Origin: Ectocarpus siliculosus | Taxonomy: Eukaryota > Sar > Phaeophyceae > Ectocarpales > Ectocarpaceae | DNA: 64,000 bases | Reading direction: 5' to 3' | NCBI GenBank assembly: GCA_000310025.1 | Contig: FN649728.1 | Coordinates: forward strand, 2,248,125 to 2,312,124 | Position numbers and translations under genes: made by a program | Shown here: positions 31,888 through 46,800 of the stretch, in pieces | How the letters are laid out: every line of letters starts with the position of its first letter | How positions within the stretch are numbered: the first letter of the stretch is position 1 | The notes under the pieces: model-generated | The model's input: the letters and a program-made list of their open reading frames with translations, nothing else | What the model was told of the DNA's origin: nothing | The model's database searches: none

Positions 31888-34800
31888 GTTGTTGTTGTTA
31901 TCATTGTTGTTTTCGTTGGTCTGGTGCTGTTGTTGTTGTTGCCTCTGCCGCTTTCAACCACCTGATTTTCTCAGTGCGCTCAGTGTGGGAGCAGAGATTG
32001 CCTCCGTGGTCACGGGTCTGTCCCACATACCGAACGAGCAATGTGCCGCACAGGACTGTGGGTTGATGGCGCCAAACTCGACATGAAACGACCTCGAGAG
32101 GGGGGGAATCGAGCGCAGCAGGACGTGTTGCACATCCAACGTGACGACGGCACAGTACACCGGAAGGGAGACTTTTACACAAGACAAATTGAAACAACGC
32201 GGGGAGACTCTTACCTTCAAATAGAAGACATGAGACCAGATGGGATTTTACTCGCGAACGGAATGATGCGATAATCATTTGCGGGACCTCGAGAAGTACA
32301 ACGTATGTCTTCTACTGGTGACACATTTAGTAAAGGGCTCGACAACCGTAGGTCAAAAGCAGGACCTACGGTATCATATTTGTCAACGGTCCGAGTGCAC
32401 AAGCACCGCCGCTCGCACGCTAGGTGTTCAGTTATGCGGGAGTTAGCTGTTCAGTTGTGCGGGAGTTAGCCATCACACACCCCGCATTCTCGAGGGCATA
32501 CGCCGCGTGAAGGGGGGTGGTGCGCTGGATGAAAGTACGGCGTCTCACCGAATAGCATCATTCGGAAATCTTCGGGCTTGCACGTGCGCTTGAGCTTGTC
32601 GTCGTCCATCTTGGAGTACGTGGCCTTGAGGTTAGCTCGAAGCCCCTTGGGAGGCTCCTTCGTCATCTTAACTCCAGTCTGCTCAAATTGCGTGGGGGGG
32701 TTGTTGATGTGAATTGCCCAAAAGTGGCGAAAGCACCACACACAAATGTCGACGCGTGCAAATTTTGCCGCAGTTCCTCCGTTCGAACGTACAGCATGAG
32801 TTCAAAGGACCAGCCCGGCATCGAACTCTTCTTCACGCCCACATATTGGGTGGTGGTTAGCAACCCCGTTCGAAGGGTCTATCTGTCGCTTTCGTCCTTT
32901 TGAACACGGGGGGTGCTTTGCCTAATGCTTGGCATGAGTTAATGCGCTGACTGCGTACATACCTGCAAGATCGCTGTCGGGAAGAACTTGCTAGGCATGG
33001 ACGTAAGCCACAGCCGGAAATCCTGGTGGGTCTGCGTCGGACTGATCTCCTCGCAAAGTCTCTCCAGCTCGGGCATCCAGGAAATGGAAAGGTGGCAGTT
33101 TTGGAGCAACACCCAGTTGCCCTCTGACACTCCCTGGAGATAGTTTGTGGGTTAATTGGAAGTTGATCGGAAGAGAGCACCAAAGTAATCTGACAACGAT
33201 GGCTCTAATGGATCGGGTTACTTCGCCCGAAAGAGAATACACCGTTTCTTCTCTCGCACCTTTTCAATCATCGCCGCAGCGATCCCTCCCTGCCCCTGCC
33301 CCAGGGCAATACTTCTCATCTTGTCCGTCATTCCCATGTCCTCCGCCAGCTGAAACAAGTCCTGTGGTGCATGGTTGTTGGTGAAGTGGTTGATTTCGGT
33401 TGTTCGTGGATCGGATATTCATGTTATACCCTTCGTCGGTTGAAACAGTGGACACGAGGAGAACAAGCAGCAGGTTTCATACCCGACCGCAGAGGTTGAG
33501 CAACTGCGGAGACGACGTTCAACCGTGGAAGTCATGAGGTTTCTCGTTTCACACCACAACCATGATTTTTGTGTAACACTGCAACCGTGCCATGTGACAC
33601 ATACGCCACGTTTCGACGCACACTGACACGAACGCAGCGTCCCTATACGCTGCAACAATACCCCTGGGGGTGAATGTGATTTTGTAAAGGCCCTTCTTCG
33701 GACCTTGTTAGGATCCGAGCCCGTGCTGAGTACGAAGATGAGCGGCATGGTAACCGAGGAATCCTCGTAGCAACCCTTCAGGTCGAAGGTCGGGGGCTCG
33801 ACGAAAAAGGGACCCATGACGTCGACCACGAAGGCTTGCATTGCTTCCGTCATCTTGTCCCTTCGAAGACACCTGCCCGCCGTGTGCGGAAAGAATAAAA
33901 GGTAGACGAGGAGGGGGTATCGCGGTTAGTGTCGTCCTCTCACGAGTCACAGCAGTCACCATGCCCCCACCCTCCTTTCTGGAATTTTTACGCCGGTGTT
34001 CACCGTCACCCAGGCATGTACTCCACCTACTCTCCAAGAGGCAAGCAAGCTTTTGGTTCACCGATACTATAAGAACGAGCGCAGGCCTCCCGTTCACTTA
34101 TCCTGTAAAAAGGAACGATGAGGTAATGCTAACCCCCTCGTCGGCCGTACCTATTGAGGCAGTCCTCACCTGAGGATGCACATTCTACGCAGCCATCCCT
34201 CTACGTCCTTCTCCGGGTAGCTCCCAACGCCGAAGATGGCCGATCCCGCCTTCCTCGGCAGCTCGTGCGATGGGGCCGGGAACGTCGCAGCGTGCGGCTC
34301 GTTCGAGTCAAATACTCTGGTTCCGCGATTTGAGAAAGCAAGGGCCGCGGAAGAAAGTCAAGGCTGTAAATTACATGAAGCTCGTTCGAGTCAAACACTC
34401 TGGTGCCGCGATTGACAAAAGCAAAAGTGCAAGTCAGTACTGCTGTACACTACATGCAGAGACGACAGGATGGGGTAGCATAGTTGTACACTGGAGCAAT
34501 CATGGGTTATATCGTGGTCGGTATGGAAAGGAAAATAGACAGGGGAGATCCATTCCATCGGGCAACTTTTATTTCCAACAGCTCAGAACTGCCATATGCT
34601 ACATGCGCCACTACTACGTACGTTGTTCCGACGTCGGAATAACTACTTACAATAGAAGAGGATGAAATTAAAACTTCAGTCACACGCTTGTGCAGAGGGG
34701 TTTTCTCCACTTTCAGGGTCCACAGAAAAATGGCAAACAATGTGAAGAAACATGCGCACGTTTGAGCACAAGACGAGACGAGATTCGAACCTCTCAGAAG

Positions 34801-37800
34801 ATGGCTCGTGCGCGAGAAACGTACACTAATTTTCATAGCAGCGACACTATCCACAACGGAGCATTGAAAGTCCTACGCAATGAGTACAACAATCCAACGC
34901 GGGTTCCACGATCAAATGCCGGGCTAGCACCTTCTCCAAGTCACCGTTCTTTGCGCGAACACCGCCGCGAACTCCTTGAAGTACTGGATCCCGCAGAGGG
35001 CCTTGACCTCCCCCCACACGTTCACCTCGATCCAGGAGGGGTCCGGGTTGTCCATAGACGACTGCCCCGGGGACATCCCGGAGATGAGGAAACGCCACTC
35101 GGTAGGATCTATTCGGTCGTCTCCCTAGGAGAAAAAGGCAATCGAGGAAGGGGTTAGTTGCGCATAACCACCGTCCGCACCAAGAGAGGCCAGGGGGGAA
35201 GCAACAAAAACAACCGATCGATGAGAAACCTGTCAACTTGACCGCGATTGCTGCGAGGTGCGAGCTTGAAAGCGCCAGCACGACGCATGGCAATAATCCA
35301 ATCTCTCGAATCCTTCTTCGTGTGGTGATACAGCCACGTGTTCGTGGTCGTAGCCCTTTACCTGCAAGATCTTGATTGCCAGCAGGAAGCTGAAGAGCAG
35401 CTTGTGCGCCTCGAACAAGCTCCTGCACACGTTCACGTACACCGCCGCCGTGAAGCAGTCGTTCAGGCTGCGCAGCCGCCCCTCGAGGTCAGGGGCAGGC
35501 GGAGCCTGCCCGATAGACTTGCAGAACAATGCACTGAACCACGGCAGGGCGTACTGGTACATTGGATCGATCTGCATGCAGCCGTAGGTTCGGGCAGCGG
35601 ACTAGTTAAACATTTGTTCGTCAAAGATGGGATATGCTGGAGGCGAAGGGGGATACACGGCCTCTAGCTGGAGTGCCCGTGTGAAGGACTCGAGAAATGA
35701 CGGACTTGGTCGCCACAGCCGTTCGATCTGGGAAGCAAGATCATCTGGCGATCGAGAAAACCCAGTCCAAGAACGGACACATGCTTCGACGTGCTCACGT
35801 CAGGTGTACGTGGCTGAGCCGTACTCTCAGTACCGAAAATCAACGAGTATGCGGTGTATGGTACCTAGTGAGTCCGAACGTGTTCTCATTAAAAAAAATG
35901 AAGTCGTGTTGTGGACATCTGTGAGAACGCCAACACTCTTCAGAACCAACCAACCACCCCGAACTCCAAAGCTCGTAAAGCACAGGTCGGTCGAGGTAGT
36001 TAGGTTGGTGGAAGCTATTTTACCACGCATGCGGCCGAACAAAGCATGGAGGAACGTCTGGACAACTCCAAAAATCTCTCACCACCGCGAGATCCGCCAA
36101 GCAGAAGTAGAGGAGACTGGCTCGTTTAGCAACCGGTCGGTACTCGTTGGATCTCGCCTCTATCTCCTTTTCCGTCTCTTCCGCTTCGCCCATCTTCTCC
36201 TTGATCTCACTCGATTTCACCTACATGCGCAAGGTACGATGCCGGGTTTAACCAATAGAGGCTCCTCCAATCTGAACGTCTGTGTGACGACCGTACTCCC
36301 ACGCTCGAACATACACGGAAGAATAAAGTTTGACAGAAGCTTGTGGCGTCTGTAGCCCATAACGCCGAGAATTGTCCTGACAACCGTAAGCTCTCGTCTT
36401 GACAGTAACATACTTAGGTCAAAGAGAACGCCCAACTGCACTAGCCACCGTTCTGAAAAAAAAAACACCTGTGAACGCCTAGGTTGAACGCTTCCCAGCA
36501 GGTGTGCGAAGAACACTTGCGTAGCATGGGTAACGAGGTGTCCACGCCGAACTAAAGAGCACTCAGAATAATCAAGAGAACCGGAAATGATTTGCCTCCG
36601 TTAACGGTGCAGATGACTTGTTTTTACCCTCAAGCAATCGTTTCGGCACATTGTGATCGCCGCCGTCGGACCAATTATTTCACGCACCTTGGCCTCCGCT
36701 AAGGTTTCGATGAGAGCCGTGTTGTCGAGGATGTTTCCTTCGCTCTCGCTCAAGAGCTTAAGGATCTGGCTCTCGATTCCGTACAATTCGATGTTCATGG
36801 CCGCACCGTTGATGACCAGCTCTTCCTGGAAATCAACGAAACGTTCGGGATTCGCAGTAGCCCTTGTGAACAGCGTGAGTCTGTCTGAAGCAAACTGTAG
36901 CGTGCCGAAGCGCAGCGCAACAACGTCCTTTCTAAACATTTGGGGATGTCACGTGTCCCATACCCCCCCCCTATTTTTTTTTGTATGGATTCTTTGCTTC
37001 GGATACATTACTGTCAACACGTCCCCTGCACTGCCGGCACAGCCTACGGACACATTCAAGAAACACGAACGATCGATGATGATGAAGTACCTTCTTCTGG
37101 GCAAGGTCCGGGAGTTCCTCCTTCACGGCGGTGTTGAGAAGTTGTTCTTCCAGGCCCTTGATGGTGATCGTAAAGTTCAGCAAGGACACTTTCACCTGCA
37201 AGACGTGAGATGAGCCTGGTTGTTATTTTTCTTGCAGTCCCATTTCCAGACCCTGGCGGTGTTCGTAAAGCTCATGTTGGGCCGTTTCGTTCGAGGCGGC
37301 GCCACCAACAAGCTAAGCAAAGGACCGATAAGATTTGGTGTTGACAAGGTTGCGCTCTGTGCGTGACCCGGTGCTATAGGAGCCGATCCACACGCCTTTT
37401 GAACTGTAGATGGCTGCTCCTGAGATTTGCCGTCTTCCGAATAAATGAAGCCTTTTCTTTCTCACAACAACCAACCAAGAAATTCCAAGAGATTTCATGC
37501 ACGAACGCTGGTCCGCGGTAGGGGGCGATAGTAGCGTTTCCCTTGACGCGACGCAACAGCAAGAAGCTACTTTATCGTGATTCTGATGACCCGATCAACG
37601 GACGCTGTCGAACTATTTCGCACGTCATTAAACATCTGCACCCAACAGATAAAATGCACCACAGCGAAACCTACCTGCACTTCTGGGGCGTACTCCGGGT
37701 TGGGCAGCTTGGTGATCATCAGTAGCCGGAACTGATCGTTGTACGGCACTGTGTTGTCGCCCAGTCTGATCATGTCTTGACCACCCTGCTTGAACTTTTG

Positions 37801-40800
37801 CTGCAACAGGATAGGCTCAAGGGCCGCATCCAGTTCCTGTTTCAACACGGACCGGGCGGCAAAATATGGTGATGACAAATCAATTTGACTGAGAGGAGGA
37901 GGTGGAGGTCCCCTTGTTACGTACCAGGTAGCACATTGAGTTCACAACTGCTACTCAGAGTTTGGCTTATTTTGCTTGTATTTGCTTCAACATCGCGAGC
38001 ATTGTTCATGGGGAGCGGAAGGAGGGAACATCGAAAGAAGGACCCCAGTGCATAAAAAAATGTGAAACGATTTCAACCTCGCATTGACCGGTAGACAATA
38101 CGTGCGACGATATGCAAAATAGCCACGTCAAACCATGGTCTTTGGGTGCGTGCCGTTGAGGCGTTAGCTCAGCAGGTCATGGCCTCAGGTATGCCATGTA
38201 GGACACGTTCAACATCTAATTGAGTGAATCTGGTGGGTGTCAATCGCGATCCTCTTCGACTTACGATCATAGACCAATTTCATGTACATGGCGAGAGTGG
38301 CAACGTAGGCACCCTCCCCCCCCACTCTCTCTCAGACGTACCTCCCCGATGTTTTCCAGCAGCACCCACTTTCCGAAGCGCACGCCGTTCTCCAGAATCT
38401 GCAATACCTTCTTTTGCGTCAACTTTGCCACGTCCATGCCGTTTGGGCACAGCGTTGTGTCTTTACCCAGGTTCTTCACAAACCTGAACATTGAAGCATA
38501 AACATGCATACATTCGGTTCGAGTATTCAGAGACATCAGAAACAGGGAGACCGTCTGTGATTTTTCGTTTGGGGTGTCATCACTCAGATCCCTTAGAATT
38601 GTCGGCGAATGTATTGTACATGTCAGCACAACCTCGAAATATAATTCAGTCCAGAATCAGCACTTATGGAACCAAGGAAACATAATATTATTTCGTGCTT
38701 GAGTCTTGGTAGCAAATTTCATCGCCACATCGCCAGTGTGCCTCCTGCGTTGCCCAATTTCTTTGAACGCCGAGACCTTCTGGTTTGAAGTCATACAAAG
38801 TTATTCGTCCGTGCTGCTAGCCTTTGTATTTGGCAGAACAACTGTTAAGAATGATCTTCTCCGTTGTGAAATTACGAAAATATATATCGCTTTCTACAGT
38901 GTTGGTTCGAGGCCGAAACAAAGAAGTTTCACGTCGCTGAAAGTCGCGATCGCGACAAAGCCGCCCGAAGCGTTGGTGTCATTTCTTTCAACGGGAATTG
39001 GTGCTCCTCGGCCCCTTGAACGGCAGGCAAGAAGACAAAAGAGCTTTGATACACGAGGATCAGACGAACAATCACGAGCCGGTCGTCTCTGAAGCGGCTG
39101 GCACGCACAGCACAATCAACCAATGGTGAACGCGACAACGACGCAGTCCTGCAGTCCTGACCTGTTGGCCTGTCCTTGTGGGTCGATTAACAGAGGCCAT
39201 CGCCTAGCCGTGTCCATGATAATGCCGTTCTGCGAAGACAGCGAGTCTGGGGGAAGCCCGCACATCTGACAGGAAAGACACGAGGGGCATGGTCGTCGGG
39301 AAGCAAAGGGTTCGCCGTCTAAAGATACGCATGCTTCAAACGCGTTCATAAATTCTTGAGGGACTCCAAACCACATCTTGACGGCGAATTTCCTTCTACG
39401 CTCGTGAGTTCGTAAATCGGATTTGCCACGATGTGGAGTTCCATAATTTTCTTCTCTGAATCATTACAAGGTAGACCTCGTGTATCACCCCCTCCCCCCC
39501 CTAGCATGTGAAATGCAGCCTCACTCAACGTCTCACCTGCCATTGTCGTATTTTGACAGGGTCCGCAAGGGTGCCCTCCATGTCCGTGCCCTCTGTGTGG
39601 TCCAAACCTTTCTCCACAAGGGCCTGCAAAGTTTGAATCCGTGATGGGGGTCAAGGAGTAGGCGTTGAGGGAACAGGTCGGGTAGGAATGGAGGTTTAAA
39701 CCTGCTCAAAGAGTGTGTTGTGGGGTGATTGAATAATGAAAACTAGACAACGAGAAGAGGATACCTCGACTACTTCGGGTGATGTGTATCATGTGTTTCG
39801 CGCGAATCGTGGAGCTCGAGGAAACAAGTTGTACACCAGGTTTATGAAAATGTCTCCGTTAGAATAACACGTCGTCATCCGTCCGCACAGAGATGCAAAT
39901 CGAGTCGACGTGGGTTTCAAGAAAGTCTTCCAGACGACGGCACTAACACTGTCTAGGTTAATTTTTTTGGGTATTTCACATTTCTGCCTATTCATGGCGT
40001 CAAGATCAGCCCTTCGTGTTCATCCGGAGGAGCATGCAGTTGTGCCTGAGAATATATTTGAATATGCCATGAGTTTCCAGCATAAGTTTCATGAGTTTGT
40101 TGTGATACTTTTTCCACGTCATTCTTGGGTGGTGTTCCAAGCTCTATTTGCACTAGGGTTTGGTGGGCGACGTTCGATCCCTGCCAATTCGACACTAGCA
40201 GTTCTTCTCGCCAAGAATCACTCGTCAAAGTTGGTGAGTAAAAGACACAGCATCGTGATGTCGTTCAATTCCAAGTTGCAGAACAAGTAGTACTTGCTTT
40301 AGGCCGTTCGACCTGTAGGCATGCCAAAACGCTGGCACATCGATTCCAACGCAGACCGGCAAGTATACGCACCTGAACCCAGCCGTCGGCGATGCGCGCG
40401 CGGTACTCCGCTGTGAATGGCCCGAGGTAGGACAGAGTGCCAGACGCGATGACGACATCGCCTGGGAATACATTGCATCCAAAAGCAGAGCTTGGGGTAA
40501 GAAACGGTGAGCATCAAGCGGGTTTTCTGTCGATCGACAAGAGGCCAAAGAAAATCTACAACCCCGCTTGGTTTGTGTTGCCCCCGGTACGGGTCTCCCT
40601 CTGTTTGCTTAAGAGAACGCCAGTTTGACAGTGAGATGGAAGGTATCGCAACAAAAAAAACGAACCAGTAAGAGTGCCAACGGATTCCTGCGTAGCACTC
40701 ATTTCCTTATGCAGCTTTGAGCATACCGGTATTTCACAAGGTGCTCATACACGACATGCAATATGCTTTTCGTTTAATATTAGCATAGAATTCGGAAGGC

Positions 40801-43800
40801 GGGAACAAGTACCGAGATAAATGTGCAACCTGTTACATACATACAATATTTAGGCCGAAGAGGGATGTTTTTGGTAACCGGCAAAACCTGAAGAAAAAGT
40901 AGACAATGTGGTTCTTTCCCCACCCACCGGGTAGCTTGTCCATGGCAAGGGTCAGCGTTGCCACTGTGTCCTTCCAACGTTTCTCCTCCCCACCCAACCC
41001 TCCGATCAGCTTCTCCGCGTTGGAGAGCTGTACAACGCACCGCTCGGCCTTCTGCTCCAGTTCCTGTTGAACCATGCCAACGATTGAACCGGCGATCAGC
41101 AATCGGTAGACGGGATAGGTCGACATGGTAGAGGGGATAGGTCGACATGGCGCTTGCCGCAAACCAATCACCTCGATTCTCGCACTTCTTTTCCATTATT
41201 GCGCACGACAAATAACAGCGATACAGTATAAGTTCCGAATTCTTCCGTTCACAATATTGCCAACTTGTTCGGTCTTCGACAACAACTTTTCTATCATCTA
41301 CGGGAATGGTAGCCACAACGACAGATAGGGCACAGAACACGGGGAGACTCGAACGTATTGTATAACACGCCATTGCCAAGATGGCGGAGCTTGAGAGTTC
41401 CCACTAGTCATACCGACGTATACCGAAAAGCTGAAATTTGAACGTCGATTTGGTATGTATGCTGTGGACGGCAGTACCCCAAGCTCCGTCGACACGTTCA
41501 TGGAATTTCGACCGGGTCATCTTTTGGTCCATCTCATTGCCCATCCATGTAGCCGAACCCCTTCCGACACTCCACGAGGAGTTTCTCTACTTGAGCCCTG
41601 GAACATCGTAGCAGGTGGCTCACGCAAAGATGATACCCCAATGCACCATTTCTAGCCTCACTCATGTCGTATGGACAGCGCATGGGGGACTGCAAACCTG
41701 TTTCTTTGCCACCGCGTCGTCGAAGCCCTTCTGCAACTCCGCGAGTCGTTTTTGCACCCCCGCTAGCCTAGCCTTAGCGTCCTTGAGCTGCGCCATTACG
41801 ATGTCGAGGCCCTCTTGCGCCTCTGCAAGGGCGGCTCGCTGGCGAAGTTCGACGGCAACAATTGCTGAGAAGGTCAGTGATGTATTATCTCGTGCCAGAG
41901 AGCGAGTGCCCGACGTTTGAAGCGTGGCTACACCATCGCCTGGGACAAACCTCGAGGGACACGCATCTCCCGGGAGGGTGACATGAAGCCGTGGGGAGAT
42001 CCTGATATTCCTCGAGACGCGGACATGGTTGGTATCTCTGTTTGCAACTAGGTACGGAACGTGCACGAACACACTGGTCCGGTCCCTCGAGGCAATTTGT
42101 TACGAATTTAGGCTTCGTGGTTCGATGTTCTCCTTGTTTATGACTTTGAAGAAGTTGTCTCTGAACCTTGAACAGGGTGCGTGAGCTCTGTGTTCTACCC
42201 CCACTCAAGGACTGTCGTCGCGTAAGCACAAAGCGTCCTAGACCGGGCTATTTGAGACGTGCAATACGGTCGCCGCTGTTTCTACCTTCAGAGCACAACT
42301 AATAAGGGCGATTGGACCGAAACATGGCATGCAACCAAACAGCCCAAAACACTTTAGCGAACATTGGCCTATAGTCTTGTTCCAGCGATGCTCTTGTGCT
42401 GTATAATCTCTTCTGTATGGTGCTAGTATTGGCGCCACCATATAATTCAGGCGCATTGTATGCAATGTGTTCTGTTTACGTCATCATCACGCTACGTTCT
42501 TTGGGTGCAAAATGTATCGGTACCTTTCCTTGGCAACCACCTCCGGCTGTGCTTAACCGCGCGACACGCGAATCAATGGCCAGCACCAACAGTCGAAAGC
42601 ATTAGTAAAGCTGCGTACCTTTGGTGCTACTCCCAGCGCCACGAAGTGATACTGGTACATGGCGAGGGCCCACATGCAGATAGCCGTGCAGGCTTTGGAA
42701 GCCTTCTCGATCTGCTCCGGCGTGAAGTCCGGGTTGTTGTTAAATGGTTCCACCTGAAGGACGAAGCATGCAGACATCGACCTCAGAGATAGTCAGGCAG
42801 GATGCGGCCACTGCGTTCAGCCAATAATGTTATAGGTAGGATGCGGCTTCTGGGTTCAGCCAAATGATGTTATCCCTTGAAACGGACGTGAGACGACCTA
42901 AACATGACAAAACAGCGGTGACAACAGCTGCGGTACCTTCTTGATGATCCTGTCGGGGATGTTGTCCTTGTCGAACTTGACGAGGGAGTCCATGAACCCC
43001 TTGGCGTCCGCCAGCAGCTGCTTCTTCGCAGGCTCCCAGAAGTCGTCCACCTTGAAATAGACACCATGGCAAAAACGAGAACAACAACAATGTTGTCCCC
43101 GTCAGAACCAAAAGTGCTCTCGAGTCTTCATCCATCCTCATGATTCGAAACCCTTCGCACCTACTACAACATGTGATCGCATAATACCCTTGACGGAACA
43201 AAAAGCTCTTCGGTTTCAGTAACAGTTTGTTCGCCCCAAACTGCTGTGCTGTTATTGGCCATCTGTGCCCATGCCTGTACAAGTAAAGTGACTCGGTGAT
43301 GGTTTCAGCAACAGGTCGACGGGGATGCGAAGTACGACGTCCCTCAAAACCAGAAAAGAAAACAACAGTTGGTGCCGCGGCTCCGATATTCCCGCACCTT
43401 CTTGCCGCTGTCAGGGTCTTTGACCTTGTTGGGCTTGACATCGAACATGATGCAACACACCTCCATTGTCAGTTTCACGCCCTTTGGGGGTGTTTTAAGA
43501 CTCTTCACCTGTGCATTTGCGCGCCAAAGGAGTCGACACAGGGAGGAGAATGTGCAAAGACGAAGAGAATATCGCATGAGTCGAAATTATTGCTGTGGCT
43601 TTTTGCTGCTACTGCTGCCTCCAGTTTACCGACCATACCTCGGCGACCCCATGTTGAGATATTGGGACATTCCACCCGAACAAATCACCACGCGTTTCCC
43701 ACGCCTGGTACACAAAAATCGGAAGCCGACCCGAAGAAATCTGACCTCCAAAATGCAGGGCGAAGCACGTGCACACGCGTGTGCGCGGTCGACACGCTCA

Positions 43801-46800
43801 TTCTCGCCCTGAGTGATGCTACGGTCGGGGGTGTACTTTTGGGGTGAAATCATACTCTATTGGGAGCAAATGCGTATGATCTTACGACGATTTAGGATGC
43901 GGTCATCAGGGCCCGTCAACCCCCACGTTGCCTCCGGGGTACACCCTTAGCCCCTAATATGACGAGGATCACGAGATCGTTGTACCCAACAGGTTTGAGC
44001 AGAGTTTTGTCTTCCTGTACCCAAAAGTTGAAGATGAGTTGACCCCCCCTACCGTGCATCACTCCTCTACCTCGTCAATGTCCGCCTTCTTGAGGGAGTT
44101 GAGGCACGCCACGGCCGACTCTAGAGCGGGGAGAGCCAGATCAAGGTCCCTTTGAGCGTCGTCGGCGATCGCTTTCGTCGCGGCGGCCTGCAAGCAAGCA
44201 TCCATGATTGGGAGAAGCAAACGTGAGCTTCAGCCGAAGAACGGGAAGCAAGCGTACCGCAGGTTGCATTAGATACTTCACCCCGTGGATCGGATTTCAG
44301 CATGATTATTCTGCAGCAAGAACTGCAACGGGGCCGAATATGGCGGCGTTGGAACTGCCTCGTCGAGATCTTTCCGAAAATGCAAAAATTTTACTGTGGC
44401 ATCCCCTTCGTCGTGGAGTAGCCGGGCTTGAACTTCGGTCCAGGGGGTGTGATATCTTATGCAACCTACGGTAGGTCGTTCGGGCGAAGAGCTGCGCAAT
44501 GTCTGAATCACGATCCCCCCGAGGATAACCGCTTCCTTGGATACTTATCCGCATGTTTGTAATAAGCATCAACTTGAGATCTTCATCGTGTTTTGCGCAA
44601 GGATCCAAGGATAGACACTAGACACATTCGAGAAGTCTCTCCGAAATGTATTTGCGGTACCTGTGGATCCTGAGCAAGGCGTTCAAGATTCTATGCACAT
44701 GTTCTTTCGTTGTTGTCGTGTGCCCTGGTCTGCTATTCCACGCCCCTGCCCGAACGAAAGAATGGAAGCAATGGACTACCGTACGCCCTTTTTCGCCATC
44801 TCCCCCGATCGACTCTCATCACATCCGATTGCGGGCTGGCGATACTGTAGGGAGAGGGTCTCCAAAAACGTGTCTTCTCCAAGGAGGGATATACAGCTTT
44901 CTCAAAGAGTGAGCTTGGTTCATTGGATCTGTTCTACCTTCTCGTTGGCCGTCGCTTCTTCAGCCTCAACCTTGACCCTGACTACCTCGGCTTCCTCCTT
45001 GTCGGAGTTGATTTGGACCATCATGTCTTCGACCTAGCACGCAGAGATTGAGAGACGATTCGGCAGGTCAGTTATGTCGTCTTGGTCCAATGGTCGATGT
45101 TCCCGAGAACAACCAAACAAACGAAATGAGCGGAGAATATAGCCCGTCACACAGAAAGTCTTCACCTTAAAGCCCTCAACACTACCTCAAAGCGAATTTC
45201 CTTGAACCGCACGCAATAGACAGACCTTCGAAGGCAGAATGCTCTAATAGACCTGTTGGACTCAAAAACAGATCAATCAAAGACGTTATGTAGCTGAACA
45301 GGGCAACCCTGCAACTAACTAAGGAACCTACGACATATTCGGAAACTTCTTTGTGAGCATTAACCGTCGTCGAAATAGACACTATCTCCCGCGATAAGGT
45401 ACGCGGGAATCGGTATACTCTCCGTTCCTTGCAGTAGCAGCCCACATCTTACGTTTCCGCTCAACCGGGGTTGTACACATGCCCGTAGCACACAATTTTG
45501 CCGATCTCGTGTGTATACTGCGTGCTGTACGGACGTTGGCTTATGCTGAGTGTGGCTTTCTAGTTGGGGGGGCGGACGTATTCGTCGATGATATGGCCGG
45601 GTAGGGAAGGATCACCTCTTTCATGGTCTTGACTAGCTGCGGCTGCAAGACGGTGAGCTCCTCTTGCAATGTTGCCACGACTTCCTTGGTGCTGCTCAGC
45701 TTGTCTAGGCCCACCTGTTTGAGTAGCACGCGCAATCATTTCTGAGGCAAGATCTCGCCATCTCTACAATCACAAGGACAGCGGGTGTGCTCGGAGTTAC
45801 TCCGGTAGGCAAGAGTTGAGCATCTCCACTTCGACCACACGCAAACAATACTTTGGTGCGAAAAGCAAAGCCTGAAGAGGAACGAGACTAAGAGCAGAAG
45901 AGGTGCCAATGCGAAGCATGTGCACCCAGCTTGTTGGTGTAGTTTCCTACAACAATGATTTCAGTTTCAGAGCCGAGGACAACAGGTAGTTCTCGATATT
46001 TTCTCGAGAACCACACACTATCCTCACATCATTGGAACGAAACACTTGTTGAAGAGAGCACACGGCACTCTCCCGCACGCACTAACGGCGGGTGGTGTTA
46101 CACGAAAATGTATGCGATTGGACTCCGCACACAACAGACGAACCTGGAGGCGCGATCGATTCCTCCCGACTTCTTCGCGCTTTTTGGTGAGCTGTCTCTT
46201 GAAAGAACCCAGCAGCTCCAAGTAGCTCATCGGCGTGACCCAGACTCGCCTCCTCAAGAACTCGTAGAACTCCTTGCCGACTGTTTCTACCGACTGGTGC
46301 ACAACCCTGCACCCATTGGTTGCACCAGACAGGTAGAGTTCGGGCGGGGTGGGTTTGAGCGCGGGGTAACCAAAGGGCATTGTGTTATTAACTTGGATTG
46401 GAACCTACGAATGACGCATCCTCAAGTATCGACAGCAGCTGTTGGCGTCCACCGATTGATTTTGTCGCTAACAACGACAGCTGTCAAAACGTCTAGATAC
46501 GTCACCTGAACATCTCAACAATCCCTTCCAAAGCACCCCCGAGCTCGAGGTCAGTTGCTGTCATCATTGCCATTGCGACACCCTTGAGTGCTTCCGCCGG
46601 CCACTCCGTGAACCAGTCTGTCGTCGGTGGCCACGACGGAAACGCGTTTCATGGGTGGTATTAGCGACGGATCAGAGAAGAACAAACTAGCATTGACACG
46701 TTTGCAAGTGCACACAACAGAGAATATGATGGAAGACTATGTGTTCAATGTTGCTAGGCTTGAAGTACCTGGTAGCTTGTTGCAGTACATAGAAACGTTT

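Noticed and set aside
31848-31961. Poly-Asn protein segment
   Set aside because: It is an intronic microsatellite read through upstream of the exon 59 acceptor.
35627-36355. 242-codon plus-strand open frame
   Set aside because: It runs antisense through dynein exon 51 and has no domain, so it is a shadow.
38158-38215. tRNA-like start GGCGTTAGCTCAGCAGGTC with a GTTCAAC-like word downstream
   Set aside because: There is no matching acceptor stem, the anticodon arm does not pair well, and the stretch lies in a dynein intron.
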